Shown here: piece by piece, positions 1 to 13,297 of the stretch
Layout: every line of letters begins with the position of its first letter
Numbering within the stretch: the first letter of the stretch is position 1
DNA from: Levilactobacillus paucivorans
Lineage (GTDB): Bacteria > Bacillota > Bacilli > Lactobacillales > Lactobacillaceae
NCBI RefSeq assembly: GCF_001437125.1
Contig: NZ_JQCA01000098.1
Span: forward strand, 1 to 56,313
DNA length: 56,313 bases
Direction: 5' to 3'
Made by a program: the position numbers and the translations under genes
Notes under the pieces: generated by a model
Told to the model about the DNA's origin: nothing
The model's database searches: none
The model's input: only the letters and a program-made list of their open reading frames with translations

Positions 1-29
1 CCTACACATATTTGGTTTGTCGAAACAAT

Positions 30-44
30 GTTCAGTTTTCAAAG
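30..44 (-). promoter_or_regulatory. rRNA-operon leader box (leftward)
   Basis: Read on the minus strand this is CTTTGAAAACTGAAC, the box commonly found just upstream of 16S rRNA in lactobacilli and relatives. It follows two tandem promoters at 87-116 and 177-205. I infer that a 16S gene begins to the left of the window; the gene itself is not visible. Confidence 0.65.
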
Positions 45-86
45 GTCTACCTTGTCAAGAGATAACTACCTCGTGACAACTATATT

Positions 87-116
87 AGAATAACATATCT
101 AACGTTTAGTCGTCAA
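87..116 (-). promoter_or_regulatory. Leftward rrn promoter P2
   Basis: The minus strand reads TTGACG (111-116), an 18-nt spacer, then TATTCT (87-92). It lies downstream of P1 and upstream of the leader box at 30-44. Tandem strong promoters of this kind are typical of rRNA operons. Confidence 0.6.
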
Positions 117-176
117 GAACTAATTTATCTTTTCTTTCAACGCACAACGCTCTGTGCTGTCGTGACAACGTTTATA

Positions 177-205
177 AATATACCAACAATTGACCAATGG
201 GTCAA
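177..205 (-). promoter_or_regulatory. Leftward rrn promoter P1
   Basis: The minus strand reads TTGACC (200-205), exactly 17 nt, then TATATT (177-182), a near-consensus sigma-A promoter. It starts just beyond the dusB terminator and no coding sequence fits between it and the window edge, so it probably drives the rRNA operon to the left. Confidence 0.65.
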
Positions 206-276
206 GCGTTTTCTGCATAAAATTTGAAAAAATCGATAAATAACCACTTTTATAAAAAGGCCATCCCTACAAATAG

Positions 277-311
277 CAAAACGGGCACCGGTCAACTCGA
301 CCCAGTGCCCG
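277..311 (-). terminator. dusB operon terminator
   Basis: The stem CGGGCAC (282-288) pairs with GTGCCCG (305-311) and is followed on the minus strand by TTTT. It lies 10 nt past the dusB stop and separates the operon from the rrn promoters. Confidence 0.85.
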
Positions 312-320
312 CTCCTTAAA

Positions 321-1337
321 TTAACGATCATTATATCTTACTATCGACGACTGCTGTGTTCTCGCCGTTAACTGGCTTAAGAAGTCATCCAATAGCGTCA
401 TCATCGTGGCTTCATCCTTAGCATTCGTCACCGCAACCTTCGTCCGGGCCGCATGGGGAATACCCTTCAGGTAATAAGCCACCTGATTACAGAAATCCCG
501 GGGACCCTCTTGCGGGCCACGGGCCACACATAACTCATGCAGGTGTGTCTTAGCCAGGCTGATCTTATCCGCTGGTGTTGGTTCCGGTAGTAATTCCCGT
601 GTCTCCAGGTAATGATTGACGCGCTGCAGTAACCAGGGATTTCCCATCACTGCTCGACCAATCATCGCGGCATCGGCCCCAACCTCATGAATCATCTTCC
701 AGGCATCCTCCGGGGTCCGGACATCTCCATTTCCCATAAAGGGCACCGTCAGCTGCTCGGCAACACGATGGAGAATCTCCCAGTCTGCGTGCCCTTGATA
801 CATCTGTTTACGGGTCCGGCCATGCATGGCAATCGCTGAGGCTCCCGCGGACTCTGCGGCCAACGCATTCTCCACCGCATAGAGGTGGCGATCATCCCAG
901 CCCGTCCGCATTTTCACCGTCACCGGCTTATCAACCGCCGCGACGACTGCCGCCACCATATGATGCACCTTATCGGGATCCAGCAACCATTTGGCCCCGG
1001 CCTCCGTATTGACGACCTTATTCACCGGACATCCCATATTGACGTCGATAATATCTGCGGCTGTCTGTTGATCGACATACTGGGCCGCCTGAACCAAGGT
1101 TTCTTCTGTTCCCCCAAATATCTGAATACTCATCGGGTGTTCATTAGCAGCCACGGCCATCATTTTCAAGGTCCGCTGATTCTGGTAGTGGATTCCTTGG
1201 CCCGAGATCATCTCACACTCCACCAGTCCAGCTCCAAATGACTTACAGATCTGGCGGAAGGCCACGTTAGTCACGCCAGCCATGGGCGCAACGACGACCT
1301 GATTGGCAATCTCGACGTCTCCTATCTTCCAAGTCAT
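321..1337 (-). CDS. dusB: tRNA-dihydrouridine synthase DusB
   Basis: Flavin enzyme that reduces uridine to dihydrouridine in tRNA. The 338-residue protein begins MTWKIGDVEIAN and shows the Dus signature VVAPMAGVTNVAFR near residue 17, the DVNMGCPVNKVV loop with the catalytic Cys near residue 100, and the FMN-binding GNGDV and IGRAVMGNPW segments of the TIM barrel. The ATG at 1335-1337 is chosen because AAGGGGG lies just upstream; a longer frame to 1457 would run back through hslO. It starts 13 nt after the hslO stop, so the two are probably cotranscribed. In many relatives lysS follows dusB; here a terminator and rrn promoters follow instead. Confidence 0.95.
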   Translation of the reverse strand: MTWKIGDVEIANQVVVAPMAGVTNVAFRQICKSFGAGLVECEMISGQGIHYQNQRTLKMMAVAANEHPMSIQIFGGTEETLVQAAQYVDQQTAADIIDVNMGCPVNKVVNTEAGAKWLLDPDKVHHMVAAVVAAVDKPVTVKMRTGWDDRHLYAVENALAAESAGASAIAMHGRTRKQMYQGHADWEILHRVAEQLTVPFMGNGDVRTPEDAWKMIHEVGADAAMIGRAVMGNPWLLQRVNHYLETRELLPEPTPADKISLAKTHLHELCVARGPQEGPRDFCNQVAYYLKGIPHAARTKVAVTNAKDEATMMTLLDDFLSQLTARTQQSSIVRYNDR

Positions 1338-1350
1338 CTCGTCAGCCCCC

Positions 1351-2238
1351 TTACTTCTCTTGGGCTTTGGCGAGAATCTCTCTGAGATCATCTTCCGAAT
1401 ATTCATACTTGGTCCCGCAGAAGTGACAAACAGCCTCGGCACCATGGTCCTCATCAATCATTTCCTGTAAGGCTTCTGGTTGAATCGAAGCCAGCGAAGC
1501 GGCGAACCAGTCCTTTGAGCAATCACACTTAAAGCCGACAGGCATCTTCTGTAAAATTTTGACCGTTTCATCTTTAAATAGCAGATTCAAGATATCCTCC
1601 GGTGTCTGACCATCTAATAGAAGCTCAGAGACCATTGGCATTTCCTTGATACGCTTCTCCAGCCGAGCAATCGCCTCGTCGGATGCACCGGGCATCACCT
1701 GAATCATGAACCCACCGGCTACCTTAACCGTGTTATTCGGTTGAACGAAGACGGAAACGCCCACGGCACTCGGAATCTGCTCTGATTTAGCCAAATAGTA
1801 GGTAAAGTCCTCACCTAACTCGCCGGAGACCAAGGGCACTTGTCCCGTATAGGGCTGGCCAAGGCCCTGGTCCTTCGTCACCGTTAACATGCCTTGGACC
1901 CCCACGGCCTTGCGCACGTCAATCTTGTGCTTTTCATTTAACGGCAAACTGATATGAGGGTACTGGAGGTAGCCCTTCACCGTGCCATCGGCATTCCCGT
2001 CAGCCACAATGGCGCCAACTGGTCCGTGGCCATTGACCTTAACCGTTAACTTCTCGTCACCCTTCAAGAGCGATGTCGACAGTAACATGGTCCCAATCAG
2101 GGTCCGACCTAAAGCAGCGGTTGCTGATGACCACGTGTCGTGTCGTTGCTGGGCTTCGGCTACCGTCTCAGTTGCATCGACCACGTAGGCCCGAAACATC
2201 CCATTATCAATCAAACTTTTAATTAAGTAATCTGCCAT
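1351..2238 (-). CDS. hslO: Redox-regulated chaperone Hsp33
   Basis: Cytosolic holdase chaperone switched on by oxidation. The 295-residue protein begins MADYLIKSLID. It carries the four zinc-binding cysteines of the redox switch near the C-terminus: CDC at 238-240 and CHFC at 271-274. Zinc loss and disulfide formation at these residues activate the family. An AAAGGAC ribosome site precedes the ATG. The gene lies downstream of ftsH, from which it is separated by a terminator, and directly upstream of dusB, a conserved order in lactobacilli. Identification is firm. Confidence 0.95.
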   Translation of the reverse strand: MADYLIKSLIDNGMFRAYVVDATETVAEAQQRHDTWSSATAALGRTLIGTMLLSTSLLKGDEKLTVKVNGHGPVGAIVADGNADGTVKGYLQYPHISLPLNEKHKIDVRKAVGVQGMLTVTKDQGLGQPYTGQVPLVSGELGEDFTYYLAKSEQIPSAVGVSVFVQPNNTVKVAGGFMIQVMPGASDEAIARLEKRIKEMPMVSELLLDGQTPEDILNLLFKDETVKILQKMPVGFKCDCSKDWFAASLASIQPEALQEMIDEDHGAEAVCHFCGTKYEYSEDDLREILAKAQEK

Positions 2239-2303
2239 TCTTAACGTCCTTTCATCTCCGCCAGTGCTTCACGCACGCTCCGCGGGACCTTTTTCCATGC
2301 CCT

Positions 2304-2331
2304 ACCTTACCAGAAACTGAGCCGTTTGCAA
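2304..2331 (-). promoter_or_regulatory. Candidate hslO-dusB promoter
   Basis: The minus strand shows TTGCAA (2326-2331), a 16-nt spacer and TAAGGT (2304-2309), in the gap after the ftsH terminator. The -10 match is weak; position is the main support. Confidence 0.4.
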
Positions 2332-2344
2332 ACATAACCGACAG

Positions 2345-2378
2345 AAAAAGGGCCGAGACCAACGTCTCAGACCCTTTC
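2345..2378 (-). terminator. ftsH terminator
   Basis: On the minus strand AAAGGGTCTGAGAC pairs with GTCTCGGCCCTTT across a short loop and is followed by more T residues, just past the ftsH stop. Confidence 0.85.
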
Positions 2379-2388
2379 CTCACAACGA

Positions 2389-4491
2389 CTATTCAGAATG
2401 GTCGGTATCATCTGGATCATCCGGTGCGGCAGAACTTGCCGGTGCTGCCTCAGGGGCATCACTCGACGCACTCGAAGCCAACTTAGCTTCCGTAGAAGCT
2501 TGACGTTCGGCCTCGCGCCGTTCTAATTCGCGCTTGGATTCTTCAAAAGTTGCCGCCTTTTCACTTGGAAATTCGGCGTCGCCGTCCTTATCCGGCATCT
2601 TCCCAGTGTTAAACAAGCTGAGAATTTGCTTTTCGTCCAGCGTTTCGTATTTCAGTAAGGCATCCGCAATAATCTTGTGTTCAACCTTGTGTTCTTCCAA
2701 GATCTTCCGGGCAGTCTCGTGGGCTTCCCCGATGATCCGGCGAACTTCACTATCAATTAAGTTAGCGGTATGTTCTGAGTAACTTGGTTGGTTGTAGTAA
2801 CCAGCACCTGCGAATGGTTGGCCGCCAGCACTTTCCAGTGCAACGGTCCCCACGGCATCACTCATCCCATACTGGGTAACCATGGAACGGGCAATTTGCG
2901 TTGCCTGCTCAAAGTCGTTGGAAGCCCCAGATGATTTGGAATGGAAGATTAACTCTTCAGCAGTCCGACCACCCATCAACCCAGCGATCTGTTCCATAGC
3001 ATCCTTCTTGGACATCAGCATCTGGTCCTCACGTGGCAACATGATGGCGTAACCGCCCGCACGGCCTCGTGGAACGATGGTAACCTTGTGCACGACCCGC
3101 GCATCGTTTAGGACTAACCCAACGATGGTATGGCCGGCTTCATGGTAAGCCACGGTCTTCCGTTCTTCCGGACTGATGACCCGATCCTTCTTAGCTGGCC
3201 CGGCGATAACTCGGTCTTCGGCTTCATCTAAGTCAGAAGCGTCGATCCGTGTCTTATTCCGTCGTGCCGCCAACAAGGCCGCTTCGTTCAAGAGGTTTTC
3301 CAAGTCGGCCCCGACGAATCCAGGGGTTTGCTTGGAAATTTCCTTCAAATCAACATCGTTAGCTAAAGGCTTGTTCTTGGCGTGAACCTTCAAGATAGCT
3401 TCACGACCCTTGACGTCTGGACGGCCAACCAGAATCTTCCGGTCAAACCGGCCTGGACGTAGCAAGGCAGGGTCCAAGACGTCGGAACGGTTGGTAGCGG
3501 CCATCACGATGACGCCTTCGCTTCCAGTAAACCCGTCCATTTCAACCAGTAATTGGTTCAACGTTTGTTCCCGTTCATCGTGGCCACCACCCATGCCGGC
3601 ACCACGTTGACGACCAACCGCATCAATTTCATCAATGAAGATGATTGAAGGTGCGGCCTTCTTGGCCTGTTCAAACAGATCCCGGACACGACTGGCCCCG
3701 ACACCAACGAACATTTCCACGAAATCCGAACCGGAAATCGAGAAGAATGGTACCGCCGCTTCACCAGCAACGGCCTTAGCTAGCAACGTCTTACCAGTAC
3801 CAGGAGGACCCTCCAGTAACACACCGGATGGAATCCGGGCACCTAACGCCACGAATTTACGCGGATTCTTCAAGAACTCGACAACTTCGACCAGTTCTTG
3901 TTTCTCCTCTTCCTCACCAGCAACGTCGGCAAAGCGAACCTTGTTCTCTTTGCTGTCGGCTGGTTTGGCCTTGCTCTTCCCAAAGTTCATGACACGGCCA
4001 TTGCCGCCGCCTTGGCCGGCTTGACCCATCATCATGTAGAAGAAGAAGAAAAAGATGACTAGTGGTGCAGCGTACACCAGCAAGTTAATCCAGAAGCCAC
4101 TCGACTCTTCTGCTTTGGTATTGACTTTTACATTGTGGTTCTTGGCAACCTTATCAATCTCGGAAACCGTCGAATTATTCGTCAAAACTTGAGTGCTAAA
4201 GCCAGTCACAGCTGTGCTCTGTGAGCCGCCGAGACTGAAACCGGTATTGGTCGTCCGCTTTTGCGCGTTACGATATTCCCCGGTGATCTTGTAAACTCCC
4301 CCTGAAGGTTGAATGGAGAATTTCTTGATCTTATTCGCGTTCAAATCCTTAACGAATTGACTCGATTGGATTTCTTGGGATTGTGAGCTGCTGTTATTAC
4401 CATTAAACAGGTAAACAACACCGATGATCAACAAGAAGATCACAATGTAAAACAGACTATTTCTAAACAGTCCATTTCGTCGATTATTCAT
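2389..4491 (-). CDS. ftsH: ATP-dependent membrane zinc protease FtsH
   Basis: Membrane-anchored AAA protease that degrades misfolded and regulatory proteins. The 700-residue protein has two membrane segments (about residues 9-27 and 134-154) flanking an extracytoplasmic domain, Walker A GPPGTGKT (228-235), Walker B IIFIDEID, an arginine-finger region, and the zinc motif HEAGH near residue 450. The acidic C-terminal tail is rich in Ser, Ala and Asp. The ATG at 4491 has AAGGAGG at good spacing; an upstream frame to 4536 lacks this. It follows hpt and tilS in the widely conserved tilS-hpt-ftsH order. Confidence 0.97.
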   Translation of the reverse strand: MNNRRNGLFRNSLFYIVIFLLIIGVVYLFNGNNSSSQSQEIQSSQFVKDLNANKIKKFSIQPSGGVYKITGEYRNAQKRTTNTGFSLGGSQSTAVTGFSTQVLTNNSTVSEIDKVAKNHNVKVNTKAEESSGFWINLLVYAAPLVIFFFFFYMMMGQAGQGGGNGRVMNFGKSKAKPADSKENKVRFADVAGEEEEKQELVEVVEFLKNPRKFVALGARIPSGVLLEGPPGTGKTLLAKAVAGEAAVPFFSISGSDFVEMFVGVGASRVRDLFEQAKKAAPSIIFIDEIDAVGRQRGAGMGGGHDEREQTLNQLLVEMDGFTGSEGVIVMAATNRSDVLDPALLRPGRFDRKILVGRPDVKGREAILKVHAKNKPLANDVDLKEISKQTPGFVGADLENLLNEAALLAARRNKTRIDASDLDEAEDRVIAGPAKKDRVISPEERKTVAYHEAGHTIVGLVLNDARVVHKVTIVPRGRAGGYAIMLPREDQMLMSKKDAMEQIAGLMGGRTAEELIFHSKSSGASNDFEQATQIARSMVTQYGMSDAVGTVALESAGGQPFAGAGYYNQPSYSEHTANLIDSEVRRIIGEAHETARKILEEHKVEHKIIADALLKYETLDEKQILSLFNTGKMPDKDGDAEFPSEKAATFEESKRELERREAERQASTEAKLASSASSDAPEAAPASSAAPDDPDDTDHSE

Positions 4492-4599
4492 GTCGTGCCT
4501 CCTTACCCACAGTTCCCAGCATAACGATAGGAACAAATTTTAGAGCTTATGCCCCTTTAACTAAATAAGATGTTATCACAATTGACTATCGTTGACTAA

Positions 4600-5142
4600 T
4601 TATTTATCTGAATAGACGGATGGCTTTAAAACACCGACATACGGAAGGTTACGATACTTTTCTTCGTAGTCCAAACCATAACCCACGACGAATTCACTTG
4701 GCACATTAAAACCAACGTAATCCGCCTTGGCTTCAACGACCCGGCCGCTTGGTTTGTCCATTAAGGTACAAACGCGAATTGAGTTCGCTTTGCGGTCCTT
4801 CAGCAGGTCTTCGAGGTACTTCAATGTCCGTCCAGTATCAATGATATCTTCGACTAAGATGATATCGCGACCGGCAACATCCGTGTCCAAGTCCTTCAAT
4901 AAACGAATGGTCCCAGAAGAAGCGGTACCACCGTTATAACTAGAGACGTCAATGAAATCAATCGTGGCGTAGATGTCCATGTCCCGAATCACATCGGTCA
5001 TAAACAAAATGGCCCCCTTTAAAACACAGATAATCAAAGGCGTCTTATCCCGGTAATCCTCCTCAAGCTGCGTCCCTAAACGTCTGCAGGCTGCGGCAAT
5101 GTCTTCCTCACTATAAAGGACTCTTTCGATATCGTTATTCAT
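4600..5142 (-). CDS. hpt: Hypoxanthine phosphoribosyltransferase
   Basis: Purine salvage enzyme converting hypoxanthine or guanine plus PRPP to IMP or GMP. The 180-residue protein begins [15 protein letters not shown] and carries the PRPP-binding signature [15 protein letters not shown] and the late [21 protein letters not shown] segment typical of Hpt. The ATG at 5142 is preceded by AAAGGGG. Its start lies 16 nt after the tilS stop, so tilS and hpt are translationally close. Family, length and context all agree. Confidence 0.96.
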   Translation of the reverse strand: MNNDIERVLYSEEDIAAACRRLGTQLEEDYRDKTPLIICVLKGAILFMTDVIRDMDIYATIDFIDVSSYNGGTASSGTIRLLKDLDTDVAGRDIILVEDIIDTGRTLKYLEDLLKDRKANSIRVCTLMDKPSGRVVEAKADYVGFNVPSEFVVGYGLDYEEKYRNLPYVGVLKPSVYSDK

Positions 5143-5158
5143 GCTGTTCCCCTTTCGC

Positions 5159-6526
5159 CTATTCATGTTTGATGACTACGTGGTAGTGATTGGCCCGTGG
5201 TTGTGCGGCAAGAACCGCCCACTTCACCCCAATGACTGTCAGAACTTCGTCTCCTGCAGTGACCAAGACCCGCTGACGATCACGCTGATCGCGGGGAACC
5301 TTGGCGTTGATGAGGACCCGCCGTACTGATTGATGATGACCATCAGCCAGTCGTAGCTGGTCAGATGACCGCCACGGGCGCACCCTTAACGGTAATTGAT
5401 CCACCCGTAACGCCACCTGGTCAGCCGGCGATAAGTCTTGTTCAGCAGTCACGGTAAAGCAACCGATCTGCCAGCCGTCACCCAACGGTTGCCATTGGTT
5501 CAATACTACCATAAATCGCTGGGCTTCCAGCGAATTTTCACGCATTTTTTTAACCTGAGTAAACTGAAATTGTTGATAGCGTTTGCTAAATCGCCAACCG
5601 GCCCCAAATTCCACGCTACCCGTGGGATGTTGTGGATTCGCCAGCAACTGTAAGCATTGGTCCAGCATGCCAGCATTCGTCGCTACCGTGGGTGAGGCCC
5701 GCTTCAACAGTCGGGCCAGCAAAAGCCGCTGGTCGGCGATTGAAAAGCTTAACAAACGAGCGCCATCCCCCACCAGTGGGTCGCTCTGCGTCAGAATCGT
5801 GGCCAACTGCCGATCAAAAACATGATCCGTCACCTGGAGCGTCGCCGCAAGCTGGTCGGCATACGTGATCAGATGGCGATCAACCTGAGGGTTCTCCCGC
5901 CGGAGCAGGGGCATAATCTCATGACGGACGCGGTTACGACTCGCCTCCAACTCCTGATTCGTGACGTCCTCGTACCAGGGGATGTGCTGTTCGCGGGCGT
6001 AGGCCTTGAGTTCCGACTTGCGAAATGGCAACAGGGGATGAATCACTGACCCGCCACGAAATGGCCGCTGGGGCGCCATCCCCGTCAGTTGATCCAACTG
6101 TCCCCCACGAATAAGCTTCAATAGGATTGTCTCAGCTTGTTCATCGGCCTGGTGGGCCGTTGCCACCCAATCCGCAGACTGGGCCGTCAGCTGGGCCCCG
6201 AAGAACGCATAGCGAAATTCCCGGGCCGCCGCTTCCGTACCGTGATCCGGATGCTGGTCACTCGTCCAGTCTGCCACCGTTACTGGAATGTGGCGGTCCG
6301 CACACCACTTTTTCAAGAAAATTTCTTCCGTGTGGCTCTGCTCGCGGAGGTGATGGTTGACATGAACCACGGACAGTTGCGGCCGTTCATTAGCCGGTAA
6401 CCGCGTAAATAGAGTCAGTAACACCATCGAGTCCACCCCAGTCGACACCGCAATCAGGCCGTGTTGCTTGGGATCGGCCCAGCCCCACCGCTGACAGTTC
6501 TGTCGAAATCTCGTTTCTAACGTCAC
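5159..6526 (-). CDS. tilS: tRNA(Ile)-lysidine synthetase TilS
   Basis: Attaches lysine to C34 of the CAU anticodon so that tRNA-Ile2 reads AUA. The 455-residue protein has the PP-loop ATPase motif near residue 28, written STGVDSM instead of the common SGGVDSM, followed by HVNHHLR and a C-terminal TilS domain. I choose the GTG at 6526 because AAGGGGC lies upstream; an ATG at 6571 would place the start inside the terminator of the preceding gene. hpt begins 16 nt downstream. Confidence 0.93.
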   Translation of the reverse strand: MTLETRFRQNCQRWGWADPKQHGLIAVSTGVDSMVLLTLFTRLPANERPQLSVVHVNHHLREQSHTEEIFLKKWCADRHIPVTVADWTSDQHPDHGTEAAAREFRYAFFGAQLTAQSADWVATAHQADEQAETILLKLIRGGQLDQLTGMAPQRPFRGGSVIHPLLPFRKSELKAYAREQHIPWYEDVTNQELEASRNRVRHEIMPLLRRENPQVDRHLITYADQLAATLQVTDHVFDRQLATILTQSDPLVGDGARLLSFSIADQRLLLARLLKRASPTVATNAGMLDQCLQLLANPQHPTGSVEFGAGWRFSKRYQQFQFTQVKKMRENSLEAQRFMVVLNQWQPLGDGWQIGCFTVTAEQDLSPADQVALRVDQLPLRVRPWRSSDQLRLADGHHQSVRRVLINAKVPRDQRDRQRVLVTAGDEVLTVIGVKWAVLAAQPRANHYHVVIKHE

Positions 6527-6553
6527 GTCCGTCGCCCCTTCGTTCCAGGTTAA

Positions 6554-6580
6554 CAAAAAAGGCCGCAACAAGTGCGGTCC
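6554..6580 (-). terminator. Terminator of the S1-domain gene
   Basis: The minus strand reads a GC-rich stem (GACCGCA with TTGCGG) followed by TTTTTT. It covers the region where a longer tilS frame would begin, which supports the shorter tilS start. Confidence 0.8.
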
Positions 6581-6594
6581 CTAGTGTTTACAGA

Positions 6595-7137
6595 TTAGCT
6601 ACGCCGGCCACCACGTTTGCCTTCTGTGTTACGTTTGATAGTTGCCAGACGATCCTCGCTTTGCTTGAGGAAGCCTGACATCAAGTCGTCAAAACTTTCT
6701 TCATGGTTTTCCGAGTGATGTCCTGAGAAACGGCCATTTGCTGACCCTCTGTGGGGCCGGGAACCATTATTCTCGAAACGTCGACCATGACTGTGATTTT
6801 CACCACCGTGAGGCGCACTGCCACCGCGACGGGCATGATCACCGTGCTCGTTGTGATCACGATGCGTGTTGTGGCCACGATGTTCCTGCTCGCCAGCTGG
6901 ACGGTCAACGGCCTTTCGAATCGAAAGCCCAATCTTCCCGTCGTCACCAACGGTCAAAACCTTCACCGTCACTTCATCACCGACTGATAAGACGTCATGG
7001 ATATCCTTGACGTACCCATCTGAAATTTCACTAATGTGGACCAACCCGGTCTTGTGGTCGCCTAAATCAACAAATGCACCAAAGTTCGTAATTCCAGAGA
7101 CCTTTCCGGAAACTTTAGCTCCAACCTCGATTGCCAT
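6595..7137 (-). CDS. yabR: S1 RNA-binding domain protein, YabR/GSP13-like
   Basis: Probable RNA- or ribosome-associated protein. The 180-residue protein opens with one S1 domain (residues 1-75; MAIEVGAKVSGKVSGIT, with the GLVHISEISDGYV strand). Residues about 80-150 form a low-complexity stretch very rich in His, Gly, Arg and Asn, followed by a short conserved-looking tail. GSP13-type relatives are usually shorter, so the His-rich insert is notable. The ATG at 7137 has AAGGAGG upstream. It sits between divIC and tilS, as in Bacillus. Precise function is not known. Confidence 0.88.
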   Translation of the reverse strand: MAIEVGAKVSGKVSGITNFGAFVDLGDHKTGLVHISEISDGYVKDIHDVLSVGDEVTVKVLTVGDDGKIGLSIRKAVDRPAGEQEHRGHNTHRDHNEHGDHARRGGSAPHGGENHSHGRRFENNGSRPHRGSANGRFSGHHSENHEESFDDLMSGFLKQSEDRLATIKRNTEGKRGGRRS

Positions 7138-7204
7138 AAACAAGAAGTTCCTCCTTAAAATAAGTGTTTTCAGTATAACACAATTCCACCCGCTCCCACA
7201 CGCC

Positions 7205-7248
7205 AAACGCTAAAAAGAACCCCGGAGTGGCGATCTTTTTTAGCGTTT
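7205..7248. terminator. AT-rich inverted repeat upstream of the S1 gene
   Basis: The arms AACGCTAAAAAGA and TCTTTTTTAGCGTT form a near-perfect stem with an A/T tract on both sides, so it can act as a terminator in either direction. It lies between the divIC terminator and the S1-domain start and may alternatively be an attenuator in the leader of that gene. Confidence 0.5.
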
Positions 7249-7301
7249 AGAAAAGGGGCTAACTTAACTAGCCGGGCAACGGATGTGACCCTTTCTCATA
7301 T

Positions 7302-7333
7302 AAAAACCGCCAGCTCTCAACGAACTGACGGTT
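7302..7333 (-). terminator. divIC terminator
   Basis: AACCGTCAG and CTGGCGGTT form the stem on the minus strand, followed by TTTTTAT, a few bases past the divIC stop. Confidence 0.85.
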
Positions 7334-7345
7334 GGTCATCATCAT

Positions 7346-7756
7346 TTATTTGGCAGTCACGTCACTGGCGTGATCCCCTGGAAGACTGTAAATCGTCTCC
7401 CCGGACTTCGAATAGTAATACTTCGAGCGAATCAGCCGTCCCAGATAATCCTGGTTGTTCAACTGCTTAATTTGGCCTTGAAGGTCGCGATTTTCAGCCT
7501 TTGTGGCCTTCAGCTTCGTTTCGCTAGTGCTCACCTCTTGGCGAACATGATGCAGACTGGCATTGGTTCGCACCAACTGCACCCCGAGGAAAATGGCAAA
7601 TACGGCAAAAAAGGCGAGAATTCGTGTCGCGCGACGCATCCGCCGCTTCCCCAACCACTGGGTGTGTTTGGCAGAGGCCTGCTGGTGATCTAACCGACGT
7701 GTATAGTCGTTCTCTAACCGTTCAATTTTTGCCGGCTTCGGTTTTACATCAGCCAT
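7346..7756 (-). CDS. divIC: Septum formation initiator DivIC/FtsB
   Basis: Bitopic divisome protein acting with FtsL and DivIB at the septum. The 136-residue protein has a basic cytoplasmic N-terminus, one membrane segment (about 44-62) and an extracellular coiled coil (about 66-100), the FtsB/DivIC layout. A short conserved tail (YYYSKSGETIYSLPG) follows. GAGGAG precedes the ATG. The order rqcP-divIC-S1 protein-tilS matches other Firmicutes; the sporulation genes yabP and yabQ are absent, as expected for a lactobacillus. Confidence 0.9.
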   Translation of the reverse strand: MADVKPKPAKIERLENDYTRRLDHQQASAKHTQWLGKRRMRRATRILAFFAVFAIFLGVQLVRTNASLHHVRQEVSTSETKLKATKAENRDLQGQIKQLNNQDYLGRLIRSKYYYSKSGETIYSLPGDHASDVTAK

Positions 7757-7868
7757 TTCTGCTCACTCCTCAGTTTTACCAGATAGGTTAACTTGAGTAT
7801 AGCAAGTTTCGAATTGCCCGTCTAGAGCGTTTGGCATAATGTAAAACATTCGTCATATTTAACCGAAA

Positions 7869-8138
7869 TTACTTCCGAAAATCCTGTGCGTAGTCTTCAC
7901 TGACGATGGTGTACATCCGTTCGGCGTCATCCTTCTTCGTCGTTTCCAACAACTCATTAACTTTGACCGTTAATGTTTTGTTACCGAACTTAATAACCAG
8001 CTCATCATTTGTGGCCACGTCAGACGATGACTTGGCGACCTTACCGTTAATTTCAATCCGACCCTTGTCCGCAATTTCCTTGGCTACAGAGCGCCGTTTG
8101 ATAATCCGTGAAACTTTCAAATATTTATCTAATCGCAT
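7869..8138 (-). CDS. rqcP: S4-domain ribosome quality control protein RqcP
   Basis: Small RNA-binding protein (YabO family) that works with RqcH on stalled 50S-tRNA complexes during alanine tailing. The 89-residue protein begins [16 protein letters not shown] and is an S4 (Hsp15-like) domain through about residue 65 ([16 protein letters not shown]). GGAGG is well placed before the ATG at 8138. The start lies 2 nt beyond the stop of the flippase gene, so the two are tightly coupled. A longer frame to 8423 lies inside the flippase gene and is rejected. Confidence 0.92.
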   Translation of the reverse strand: MRLDKYLKVSRIIKRRSVAKEIADKGRIEINGKVAKSSSDVATNDELVIKFGNKTLTVKVNELLETTKKDDAERMYTIVSEDYAQDFRK

Positions 8139-8140
8139 AA

Positions 8141-9721
8141 TTAATTTCCTCCGTGTCGCTTCAGTTGTTGCCATAATCTTAACATACTCTTGGCGTGGGG
8201 GATGGCTAACCACTCCCGAATACTCAGGAGATGCCACCAAATGGCCAGTCCTAAGAAGAGCGCCACCCCGACCGAAATCCCGATCAGCAGGCCGCCACCC
8301 GCCGCCAAGCGTCCCGTGCCAATCGCGGGCCACCAACGTTCCAAAATGGTCATCGCGAGTCGCACGCCCAACACCATGATCGCCGTGATCCCGGCTAATT
8401 TGGGAAGAAACGCCCCGCGCCAAATTCCAGCCCGCAGGTCACGCTCCGAGCCCCACCAGACGATGCCCAGCATCACTAGCAGACTGACGACGGTGAGCCA
8501 GCTGGCCCCAATGGCCCCCGACTCACGGACTAGCCACCCATTACCGACAATCTTAACGGCTAAACCGGCTAACAAGGCCACCACCGTCAGCCGATACTGG
8601 TCTTGACTTTGGAGCACACTGTTATAGGTCTGAATCAGCGTTGCCAAGACGATGCTGAGCATGTACACGGCCAGCATGGTTGACCCCTGTGTGTCGCCAA
8701 ACAACAGGCGATTAATCCAAGGCATCAGTCCCATAAGACCGGCCGTAGCGGCCACAGCAATCATCATGGCAATTCGCATCATGGTCGTCGTCAACCGTTT
8801 AAAGGTCTGGGGATGTTCCCGCCGGCGCGTGGCGGTCAGTGCTGGTAACAGGGAGGTAGCAAAAGCCACCGCTACGACCAACCCCAGCTGAACCAACGGC
8901 TGTGCCCGATCGTAGACTCCCTTCAGTGATTTGGCTGCGTCGGCACTCATCCCACCGGCGACGAGGCCCTTCATCACCGTGAAGGAATCCACCAGTTGTA
9001 ACAGCACCAACATGGCCGTCAAGAGGCACAGGGTGCCCCCCTCGACCAGCAGACGCCGACCAACATGGGGAATCGGACGCCGTGGGTCCACCTCACGTTT
9101 CCGCCATTGAGGCAGAACGAGTAGGGCCGCTAATGCGGCGACGGTGCCCCCACTAAGCGCCCACGCACCCATGGTATACACCGACCACTGCTGATGGGTG
9201 GCCCAAGCGGCTGCAGTCAGAATCACGACGACCCGGACCAGTTGCTCGACCACTTGCGAACGCGCGGTCGGCAGCATTTGAAAACGTCCCTGATGGTAAC
9301 CACGGTTGACTGAGAGTGCGGGCATGAAGAGAAACATCGCCGCCACAACTCGAATCAACGGGGCCAGCTGGGGATCGCCCATCCCCCGTGCTAACGCCGT
9401 GGCCGCCAGCATCAAGAAACCAAAGATGCCCAGCGCGACAGCCCAGAGCCAACGTTCAACCTGACGTGCCACCTGTTGTTGACTCGCCAAATCCGGCGCT
9501 TCAGCCACCAATTTAGAAATAAAAACCGGCAAGCCACTCAACGCAAAGGTCATCCCAATCCCATAGATTGGATAAACCTGCTGATAAACATAGAACCCGG
9601 TATTGCCCACCATGTTCTGAAAGGGCACCCGATACACCGCACTCAAAAGCTTCGCGATGAACGCCGAAATTGAGAGAATGAGGGCCCCCTGCATGGCTGT
9701 ATTCACATTGCGGTTGCCCAT
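8141..9721 (-). CDS. MOP-superfamily polysaccharide/lipid flippase (SpoVB/YabM-like)
   Basis: Integral membrane protein of 526 residues with about 14 hydrophobic segments. The N-terminus ([22 protein letters not shown]) resembles the SpoVB/YabM/MurJ-related group of lipid-linked oligosaccharide flippases. Lipid II or another cell-wall precursor is a plausible substrate but this is inference. The ATG at 9721 is favoured over a GTG one codon upstream because GAGGAGG is 6 nt away from it. The gene follows mfd by about 11 nt and abuts rqcP, in the Bacillus yab order. Confidence 0.85.
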   Translation of the reverse strand: MGNRNVNTAMQGALILSISAFIAKLLSAVYRVPFQNMVGNTGFYVYQQVYPIYGIGMTFALSGLPVFISKLVAEAPDLASQQQVARQVERWLWAVALGIFGFLMLAATALARGMGDPQLAPLIRVVAAMFLFMPALSVNRGYHQGRFQMLPTARSQVVEQLVRVVVILTAAAWATHQQWSVYTMGAWALSGGTVAALAALLVLPQWRKREVDPRRPIPHVGRRLLVEGGTLCLLTAMLVLLQLVDSFTVMKGLVAGGMSADAAKSLKGVYDRAQPLVQLGLVVAVAFATSLLPALTATRRREHPQTFKRLTTTMMRIAMMIAVAATAGLMGLMPWINRLLFGDTQGSTMLAVYMLSIVLATLIQTYNSVLQSQDQYRLTVVALLAGLAVKIVGNGWLVRESGAIGASWLTVVSLLVMLGIVWWGSERDLRAGIWRGAFLPKLAGITAIMVLGVRLAMTILERWWPAIGTGRLAAGGGLLIGISVGVALFLGLAIWWHLLSIREWLAIPHAKSMLRLWQQLKRHGGN

Positions 9722-9732
9722 CACTGACCTCC

Positions 9733-13281
<3,549 letters not shown>

Positions 13282-13297
13282 GGCTAATGTCCTCTTC

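Noticed and set aside
137-331. 64-codon reverse frame near the left edge
   Set aside because: It overlaps the dusB terminator and the rrn promoter.
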